A DNA stretch of 64,000 bases. It comes from Chlorokybus atmophyticus. Its lineage: Eukaryota > Streptophyta > Chlorokybophyceae > Chlorokybales > Chlorokybaceae. Numbering within the stretch: position 1 is the stretch's first letter; every line of letters starts with the position of its first letter. Location of the stretch: assembly GCA_009103225.1 (NCBI GenBank), contig RHPI01001428.1, positions 51,771 through 115,770 of the forward strand. The letters run 5' to 3'. A model generated the notes under the pieces. That model had not been told where the DNA came from. It saw only the letters and a program-made list of their open reading frames with translations, and made no database searches. Below, piece after piece: positions 57,101 to 64,000 of this stretch. Both the position numbers and the translations under genes were made by a program.

Positions 57101-58120
57101 TGGCACGTGGATCACCTCCTTCAGGGCCACTTCGTGTGTAGCGCTCGCCACCACAGTGTGTAAGATGACGGTGCCCACTCCCACAACTTACAAGTGCAGC
57201 TTGTTGCCAAAGCTCACTTTCACACCAGCAGCATCACCATCATCATTGCTTAGGGCATGATATTCCTGGAACTCATGTCTGTGTGGGGTCATATGCTATG
57301 TGCACGCAGAGTCGAACAACCAAGCGCTCTCGATAGCAGTGGTGCTATCAGTAAGTGCTACAGCTGGTCTATCAGAAAGTTGTTTCTGTTGCTGATTGCG
57401 CTTCAACTTCGGTAATCCTTCTTCAAGTGTCCCTTCTTGTCGCAGTAGTAGCAGGTACGCGTCTCCTTCTACCCACCACCGTTGTTGACTAAAACGTGGA
57501 TTGCATTGTGCCGCAAATGCCACAGCTTTAGCCTCGTCCTGGCGTGAAGTGGATGCGCGTTGCTCGACTTGCAATGGGCGTGGGGTGATGATCTCGAGGG
57601 TGAGCTCCTCACTAGCTGACTCCATAATGGTGACAGTCATCTCGAACTCCCAACCTTGGGCAAGCCAGCAAGGATGACCCAGACCACTTCCACCTCCGTC
57701 ACTTCATGTCCAATGGCAAACAAGTCGTCCCACAGCTGCCTGGCTCGTGAGATGAACTTGATGACAGGTTTAGCAACATCCTTCTTTAAAGCATTCAACT
57801 GCTTCCTCAACTGCAATTTCCTAGCATTGTTCTTAGCCTTGTAAACCTCAGAGAACTTCTGCCACAATTCTCCAACAGACTTGCACCGTGCAACAAGCGC
57901 TAAGTGATGCTGTACCACATTCAATCCTATCAACGCAAGTGCCTGATTGGACTTTTTTTTTGTGGGTGCGTCCTCCAAGTCGAGAGCGCTCTGTGGGATC
58001 CACCACTGACCATAGCTTTTTGTGTATGAGTAGCATCTGCATCCGAATGCTCCATGTCCCAATGGACCAGTTGTCGAGGTCCAGCGGCTCGATGTTGACC
58101 TTGTCATAGCTGGTTGCCAT
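54179..58120 (-). pseudogene. Copia gag-pol, broken by frameshifts and stops
   Basis: The gag start lies at 58120 (MATSYDKVNIEPLDLDNWS), with a frameshift at a T-run near 57953-57962; UBN2-type Gag follows to about 57640. A protease-like WLFDSACT is followed by a stop then HMTPH (about 57300). Integrase is in two pieces: CETCVLSKMPRHSF with an IDDFSK core (56873-56544), then SDWGFEYLN...NGAAERLNRT (56519-55887). RT starts in 55818-55333 (AMDEEIASL, KARLVVQGFQQEEG), shifts frame near 55430, and continues with YVDD through RNase H (YCDADYAGD) to 54545; the tail [13 protein letters not shown] is at 54548-54258. At least four breaks make it non-functional. Confidence 0.9.
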
Positions 58121-58200
58121 GCCCTTCCGATACTAGCCTGCAATGAAGACGGCGCCTTCCCAAGCTACACAAACTTGTACTTGCTATGCTAGCGCTAGTG

Positions 58201-58213
58201 TGGGCCCATAACC
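58201..58213 (-). other. Copia primer-binding site (half initiator-tRNA-Met type)
   Basis: Minus-strand GGTTATGGGCCCA begins right after the 5' LTR end (ACA). It is complementary to the anticodon-loop region of initiator tRNA-Met (GGGCCCATAACC), the kind of internal primer known for Drosophila copia. Confidence 0.75.
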
Positions 58214-58450
58214 TGTTAAGATTGCACAGTAGCAACAATGACAAGCACAAGTGTGGCGCCGACATTAGAGCAAAGTAAATCTTGCTGTATTGCTCAACAT
58301 ACAGTATTATGTAGTACACTAGTGAGTGCTAGTCAACACTAGTCAACGCTAGTCAAAGTCAACACTAGACAACACTAGTCAACGGTCGAGGTCAAATTCA
58401 AAGTCAAAGGTCAAAGTCAACGTTGACCATTGTGGACTGTAACTCACCCA
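58214..58450 (-). repeat. Copia 5' LTR (right)
   Basis: Plus-strand start TGTTAAGATTGCAC, end near GTAACTCACCCA. The exact right border is uncertain by about 5 bp because it abuts sequence of the neighbouring retroelement (repeat B). Confidence 0.8.
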
Positions 58451-58502
58451 CGAGTTATATGCGACACACAGCTCATGCTGGGGGGGCGCTATGGGTCAAT
58501 AG
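58446..58502 (-). repeat. Repeat B, outer copy
   Basis: Shares CACGAGTTATATGCGACACA, CTCATG(C/T)TGGGGGGGCG and CTATGGGTC with 58932-58995. It directly abuts the copia 5' LTR. Confidence 0.85.
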
Positions 58503-58739
58503 CACGGTGGCTATGCTTAGCACCCAAGTGCATTACGATACAAATGAACAAGGGTATAGACACAGGCTGAGTACGCACAAGTCTGCACTTGGATGCTAGG
58601 CTACAACTCTGGGAACTATGTATTCACGTCAGGTGCGAAAGTCACGCGCTTCTTTAGTCTTCAACTTGGTGACGGCGCCATCGCCGCTAATGCAGAGGTT
58701 GAAGCTTAAGAAGCCTGTACACCTGCAAAATAAACCACA

Positions 58740-58931
58740 CTTGCCACCCACGCCAAGGATGGCGCCGCCGTGCTAGGGTTTTAAGCGACTAGATAAGGAG
58801 CTTGAGACTCACAACTCACGCCTAGTGAGTGCTTGTGCCCCCAAGTGCCCAAGGCACTAGGGGCACAAGAGTCTCATAACTCATTAACGAGTTCTTGAGT
58901 TCATGGGCGCGCATTTTATGCGCTTCATGAA
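58740..58931 (-). repeat. Terminal repeat A, inner copy of the YR element
   Basis: Close match to 63826-64000 (GCCAAGGATGGCGCCGCCG, CTAGGGTTTT, CTCACGCCTAGTGAGTG, CCAAGTGCCCAAGGCACTAG). Contains small inverted repeats such as CTCACGCCTAGTGAG and AGTGCCCAAGGCACT. A third copy, split by a gap, lies at 51046-51870. Confidence 0.9.
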
Positions 58932-58995
58932 CTCATATAACTCACACACGAGTTATATGCGACACACATCTCATGTTGGGGGGGCGCTATGGGTC
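58932..58995 (-). repeat. Repeat B, inner copy
   Basis: Same motif as 58446-58502, lying between the recombinase stop region and repeat A. It overlaps the last codons of the recombinase frame. Confidence 0.85.
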
Positions 58996-59591
58996 GATAG
59001 ATGGATAAAAACAGTAAGAGCACATACCACCTAAGCTGAGGCTGCGCATTAATGTGTGCAACTCAGGCAACGCCGCGCGCACATAACCCTCAGCTGCAGT
59101 GGAAGACTTCCAGCGCCCAAACTGCTGCCACAGGTGCTGAGGCACACCAGCCTTCACGGCTTGGGTCGCAGCTCCCAAAAGGGCAGAGTGTGTGCTCAAA
59201 CGTGTGGGGTCCTCCCCTGCCGCCGTAATGGCTGCTTTCTCCCAACCCAGGTTGGTGCCGTATCGCACTATGATGTTGCGCATAACGCACGATCGGCCTG
59301 CGCGAAAGACAATGTCCTGCGCGTTAACCTCCGCCTGGTCGGAATACCGCATCATACCCGCAAACCGCAGCAGCACCGCCACCGTTCGCAACCTGGCCAC
59401 CAAGTCCCACCCGTTGCGAGCAAAGTGCGAGACCATGGCTCGCAAGAGCTCAGGCGTGTAGGCGTCCTTCTTCCGCGTGTTTTATGGTAGTAGCCTAGCA
59501 TCGACCTCATGCACCACCGCAACAAGTGCATGCGCAGTGGGAGAGGCCTGGCCTGCCATGGTATGCGCAACATGTATGGCCGAACAGGCAT
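58987..59591 (-). pseudogene. Tyrosine recombinase of the YR element (degenerate)
   Basis: Recombinase signature: Arg in FAGMMRYSDQAEV, then THSALLGAATQAV, FGRWKSSTAAEGYV with the catalytic Tyr context. The second conserved Arg of the HxxR box is Leu in this copy, and the N-terminal part is in another frame above 59445. Family role: integration of circular cDNA without an integrase. Confidence 0.8.
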
Positions 59592-61803
59592 GTTTCACAG
59601 GTGCCGGTGGTGGAATCCACCAACATCTTGTTTAGGAAAAGGGCCACTGTGCCAGGGTCTGCGGGTACGGCAGCCCAGCTACGAGGCGTGCAGAACTTCA
59701 AAGCGGCGCCGGTAGCTCTCATGGCCGCGCAGGGTGCTAGTAGCACGTGACGCCGCTGCAACTGCAGGGTATAAGGTGCGCAGGCGCTCAATCTCATAAT
59801 CACCGGGGACGTTGAGCATGAGCGACTGCAGGCTACGCTCGATAGCAGCTGCACATAGCATGTGTTAATGGCCAGGACGCAGTCAATTCGCGATGCCCAT
59901 ATGCGACTATTGGGCAAGCCCCCCCGAAGTTCCGTGGCTTGAGGGTTAGGCCACAAGCAAGCTGGGCCTTTGGGTAGGCTCACAACATCTGTAATCAACG
60001 ATGCCCACACCCCACCGGGGCAGAGCACGGGCCACCAAGTTTGAGTTGTCCACTCGGGTACAATGAGGCAAATGCGAGCCTTGCATTCGCGGGCATGGCG
60101 CAGAACAGTGCCAACACGGTGTGGTGGGGGATGGCACCAGTAGTTGCAACCACTCCAGTCACAATGAAAGGCATTGCCGGATGAGCCCGGACGAGGCAAC
60201 ACCGAGTTGAAGGCCACACACACTGTGTTGGCATCCGTAGCGAAGCGGTCTATATAGAAAGAGCCCCACTTGCGGGCGAGCAAGCGGACCCATGTGGTTT
60301 GCAAGGTCCAACCATTCCTATTTCATGCTATGGAGAGCGTGTCCGCCTACTCATTGAGCTCACGTGGTATCCACTCCACATGCGGGCGGATGCAATGGCG
60401 GTGACAATGTAAAAAATTATGGCATACCACTTGCTGCAAGTGCCCGGCCTCACTGCCCCCTTTACGCATATTGTAGTACACATTGCGGGCATCGCCATAG
60501 CACAGCACCGTGCGTCCATGTAGCTCTTCCTCGACAGCGAGCAGGGCACGCTCAAGTCCCAATAACTCGCGGTATGTTAATGAAGTCAAGCACTCATCCG
60601 GTGAAAACTGCGCCATTCACCACGGGGGTAGCTGTGCCATGGCGCTCTAGTCCCCAACCAGTGCCGCTAGCATCCACAGATTGCACTATGTCCGGCTGCA
60701 CAGTAGGCCACATGGGTGCCATGTTAAGCTCCTCAAAGTGGTCTCTCAGCCACGATAACTCCGGGATCTCAGGTTGGCATAGCACTATGTGAGAGCTCCA
60801 TGAGCGGCGGGTCTCAATCAAGCGGCGTGTATGCCAATTCGTGAGTTTGACGGCAGTGCCCAACACCATGAACATAGTTTGCAGCTTGCCACAGATGCGG
60901 GCCAGCAATTTCACTGGCACATGGCGCCTATCACCAAATGCGCGTAGCAAGTCTCTGAGCAAACCATCGCGCTTGTTGCCGGGGACACGAACAGTGCCAA
61001 CATGTGTATTCCACACAAAGCTGAGGAAGACAATGACTCTGCTGAGCACAGTCTGTGCCTTGGTGTTGATCACTAGCCCGCACCTTGCTGCATCTACTTG
61101 CACCACAGCCAGGCTAGAAGCATGCATTGTCCGTGAACGAGCAGCAAAAAGAAGTTGGCGATGGCAATACTCGGATGCCTTGCACACGCTAACGTCGCAC
61201 CAACTGCTTCATACCTTTGTGAACACGAAGCAAGCCGTGCACAACCCGAATTTGAACGAGCAAAAGTTGTACACTTTGCCCGCTAAATGAGAACCCCAAG
61301 TAGCCCCAAAAGGCGGGGTGAATGTCCACATGATGGTATCCAGACTTAAAGTCCGTGGAGAACAACAAATCCTCGGTTTGTAGCAAGTCTGTGATGCTGC
61401 GCACATCTTCATACTTTAATGGGGTGTTCACAAAGTAGGAGTTGACATAGCGCAAGTCCATGATGAGGCGCAACTTGCGGCCATCATCTACCACATTGAG
61501 TGGGCTCACAACGAGGGGGGTGGTGACACACTCTTGTGCAGCCCTTCTATGCACCAAGTTCGCAATGGCCGCTGCAGTAAAGTCCGCAAACTCATGCACA
61601 CCTTTATGATTAATGAATGCCCATTCGAGCGGTGGATCTTGAGCCCACAACACAGCTTGTACCCGTAACACCCATAACAAAATCATAGTAGATACACAGA
61701 ACTCACGCCATGCGGGCAAGGCCTCCTGTAAGCGGTGCCTCATATATGGACCTTCCACAACCAAGTTGCTAGGTGCTCGTGCAAAGTCATGATGCTTCAT
61801 CAC
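59507..61803 (-). pseudogene. Reverse transcriptase / RNase H of the YR element (degenerate)
   Basis: RT start 61803-61189: RKLRLIMDLRYVNSYFVNTP and LLFSTDFKSGYHHVDIHPAF are typical DIRS/PAT blocks. A frameshift near 61300 moves to CTACFVFTKV. The next frame 61187-60594 has FAARSRT and GLVINTKAQTVLSRVIVFLS, but the expected YxDD position before FAARSRT reads CHRQL. RNase H follows (VDASGTGWGLERHG; YRELLGLERALLAVEEELHG, VEWIPRELNE then stop). The DIRS-type block SFYIDRFATDANTVCVAFNS and CDWSGCNYW lies in 60304-59507. Confidence 0.88.
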
Positions 61804-62283
61804 TAGTCCTCCACTAGCTCTGACTCAATGGCAGTGTAGTCAAGGGCCACAGTGTACACTGCTTCTATTTCTGCCCCCCGTATGTGCTATAAGTGAGTGC
61901 ATGCACTCTCATCTTGTATCAGTCATAACTTTTGCATACGATGTCCGAAGGGGACATTCAAGGTGTTAAAACGAAGCGCTATGCAGCGCTCATACCGACA
62001 AGCGGCTTTAATAATAGGAAAGGAATTCAACAAAAAGAAAGAAAATTGTTTTCTAAAAACGGCCTCACACAAAAGTTATGCACAAACAGTGTGCGACCAT
62101 AGCAAACCGTTTTTTTTTCACGTTCTTTAGCTCTATGTGAGCGTCACTGCGTCACAAGGATGCACCCAAAGTTTCATCCCACTCAAAGGTTGTGTGAGGC
62201 CTCAAACGAAGTTACAGGCAACAATTGCACAGAAGGGTACAGCTGCTAGGCTATCACAAAGTCACCACAGCTATAAAGCTGTT
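61804..62283. other. Spacer between RT and gag of the YR element
   Basis: AT-rich, with A- and T-runs and no open frame of interest. Probably decayed element sequence. Confidence 0.5.
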
Positions 62284-63789
62284 CTACCGGCCCCCATGGT
62301 CAGCGGAGGCCTTACGGCAGTAGGCACGCAGGTGCCCAGGCTCCCCGCAGTTGTAACAAATGCGGGCATCATGCTGACCCCCAATAGAAGCCGCTTGGGA
62401 CTGCATGGGAGCGGTCCTGTAGCTGGTGTGCCCCGCACCAAATGCATAGGACCCGGAGTAGCGAGGGGGGTACTGGCCCGGCCCCTTGTTGGGAGTATAG
62501 GCAGGCTTTGCCTTGAGCTTGGGCTGCGCCGCAGCCACCTCCTTGATTGCCTTCTTAAGGCGCTCCCCCTCCATGTCATCCGCGGCCAGAGGGTTGCCCT
62601 GCAGTTCCTTCACCACCTTCCAACTGTGCTTGTTGGCCACTTCCACATAGTAGAATTGCTTGAACACTTCATCGAGCACTAGGGCACAAAGCACGCATGA
62701 GCAACACTAGTTGCATAAGCACACAGGCTCAAAGCCACAGGGTCTAGCGCCATGCGCACCCACATGCCATCTTCAACCTTACCCACCACGTGCCCTGGAT
62801 GCGGATGCAAGTGGTGTGCCCTGTTGTGCTTGTTACCTTGCTGTGAGGTAGTCACAATGTGAATACAGGGGTGGGCATGCGATGGCGTTAGGTGCGGGCC
62901 CTCCCGCCCCACGAACACAGGGGAAGGAGGGATGCAGAACAAATGCATCTCGTGCATTTATACCAATTATGGGGCAGCGCCTTCATAAGGCCCGCAACAC
63001 ACGCATGTGCAAGTGGGCATGGACCAAGTCCGCACCCACATAATGGTGGTCCCATGATGCTCGACCACATGACCCTATAAAAAACGAGCCCACCTCGCAT
63101 GGTCTCTTTGCGGCCGTGGGCGAAGTGGGGATCATCGGCAAGGTGAGCGGGCACATGGTGGAAGGAGCTCGCCGCCGCGCCAAGGTAAGCCGCCACATCC
63201 ATATGTTGCCGAGCCCGCTTCTTCATGTTCTCCTTCCAAGGGACCGTGGGCTCACTAAAGCGGTTGCACATCGCCTCCACGCGAGCATTGGGGGTGTTGA
63301 AGTCCATCTCTCGGCGAAGGATGCTCACAAGTAGCGTTTGGGCTCGGTAGCGACGGGCTCACGAGGGATGGCAGGCGCCTTCCCACACTTAAGGCGCATA
63401 TTCTCCGCCTTCAACTCCTCCAACCTCGGTGACGTTGCCTACGTGGGTGTCATGTATGGGGTAGAAGCGTTGGACAACGGGCTTGCCTCCCTCTTCCTGC
63501 GCTTGTGGGTGACGAAAGGCAGGTCCTCATCGTCTTCGTTGTCCTCAACCTCCTCACCGCCACCGTCACCTTCCTTGCTTACCTCCTCCTCTCCCCTCTT
63601 CAGGGGGGGGCGCACCTCTTCCTCCTCCCTCATCGCTCTCCTCTCCTCCTCCTCACTCAAGGTGTGGCGCTCGAACTCGAACTCCTAGCCTGCAATAAGC
63701 GATTGGCGGCTAGCAACGCATTCGCGGCCGCGGCCGCCACCTCTTCTCCATCATCTTGGGCACTCGTTTGTGACCGTGTAACCATAATG
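62284..63789 (-). pseudogene. Gag of the YR element (degenerate)
   Basis: Likely start at MVTRSQTSAQDDGEEV (about 63789), followed in shifted frames by EEEERRAMREEEEVRPP and KEGDGGGEEVEDNEDDEDLP, then EPTVPWKENMKKRARQHMDV (63328-62888). It ends with VEVANKHSWKVVKELQGNP and the zinc knuckle CYNCGEPGHLRAYC (about 62310-62370). Several frame changes. The copy at 49560-51875 shares the same blocks. Confidence 0.82.
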
Positions 63790-63825
63790 GAGGTCCTCCT
63801 CCGTCCACACCTCCTCACCACACTT

Positions 63826-64000
63826 GCCACCAACGCCAAGGATGGCGCCGCCGTGCTAGGGTTTCGAGCGATTAGATAAGGAGCTTGAGACTCGCAACTC
63901 ACGCCTATTGAGTGCTTGTGCCCCCAAGTGCCCAAGGCACTAGGGACACAAAAGTCTCATAACTCTTTAACGAGTTCTTGAGTTCATGGACGCGCATTTC
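63826..64000 (-). repeat. Terminal repeat A, 5' copy of the YR element (cut by window end)
   Basis: Same orientation as the copy at 58740-58931, about 90 per cent alike by eye. The element's 5' end lies outside the window. Confidence 0.88.

Larger units (their letters stand above)
53919..58450 (-). mobile_element. Ty1/copia-class LTR retrotransposon, decayed
   Basis: LTRs at 53919-54178 and 58214-58450 are alike (AAGCACAAGTGTGGC, AGTGAGTGCTAGTCAACACT, GGACTGTAACTC) and flank a gag-pol region on the minus strand. Order Gag-PR-IN-RT-RH marks the copia class. Stops and frameshifts split the coding region, and the LTRs differ by substitutions and indels, so the copy is old. No matching target duplication is visible. 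Confidence 0.92.
58446..64000 (-). mobile_element. DIRS/PAT-like tyrosine-recombinase retroelement, decayed, runs off the right edge
   Basis: Order on the minus strand: terminal repeat A (from beyond 64000 to 63826), gag with zinc knuckle, RT, RNase H plus DIRS-type domain, tyrosine recombinase, then repeats B (58995-58932), A (58931-58740), and a second B-like piece (58502-58446). There is no integrase. Direct, split-type repeats resemble PAT/Ngaro more than the inverted repeats of DIRS1. All coding parts carry frameshifts or stops. Confidence 0.85.

Overview
The window is nuclear DNA of a plant-lineage eukaryote, most likely a green alga. Every host gene is broken by GT-AG introns. The six host proteins match plant-type families: a YAK1 kinase, a plastid DUF3611 membrane protein, augmin subunit 3, a HEATR5/SWEETIE-type HEAT protein, a TTC4-type co-chaperone and a DUF1992 (DNAJC28-like) protein. 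Plant-type telomere motifs (CCCTAA/CCCTAAA) lie in two promoters. One TTC4 intron is a clear U12-type AT-AC intron, which argues against Chlamydomonas-like algae, where the minor spliceosome is reported lost. I cannot name the species.

Layout. 1-7.2 kb: TTC4 homolog (minus strand, cut by the window edge), head-to-head with a YAK1 kinase (plus). 7.2-12.4 kb: non-coding, with two copies of a miniature terminal-repeat element, a perfect 42-bp-arm palindrome and a foldback. 12.4-23.6 kb: one long, apparently intact Ty3/gypsy retrotransposon (minus). Its single 3031-codon frame encodes Gag, protease, a DNA cytosine-5 methyltransferase domain, RT, RNase H, integrase and a C-terminal PHD finger. 23.6-25.9 kb: non-coding. 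25.9-44.5 kb: the gene-rich core: DUF3611 (minus) head-to-head with augmin 3 (plus), then DUF1992 (minus) head-to-head with HEATR5 (plus). One HEATR5 intron holds about 1.24 kb of pure CT repeat ending in a gap. 44.5-49.3 kb: non-coding, with a second family of miniature terminal-repeat element. 49.3-51.9 kb: a truncated tyrosine-recombinase retroelement copy interrupted by G/C homopolymers and a 608-base gap. 51.9-53.9 kb: nothing recognised. 53.9-58.45 kb: a decayed Ty1/copia element (minus) with both LTRs and a half-tRNA-iMet-type primer site. 58.45-64 kb: a decayed DIRS/PAT-like tyrosine-recombinase retroelement (minus) running off the right edge.

The six host genes form three divergent pairs but do not make an obvious pathway; they are housekeeping functions (HSP90 co-chaperone, growth/stress kinase, plastid membrane, microtubule nucleation, organellar DUF1992 protein, clathrin/AP-1 trafficking). 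The most unusual content is the methyltransferase-plus-PHD gypsy element with its rearranged LTRs, the miniature elements combining LTR-like ends with tRNA-promoter-like boxes, and the U12 intron. Exon boundaries were chosen by hand from splice consensus, reading frame and remembered family conservation; no alignment was run.
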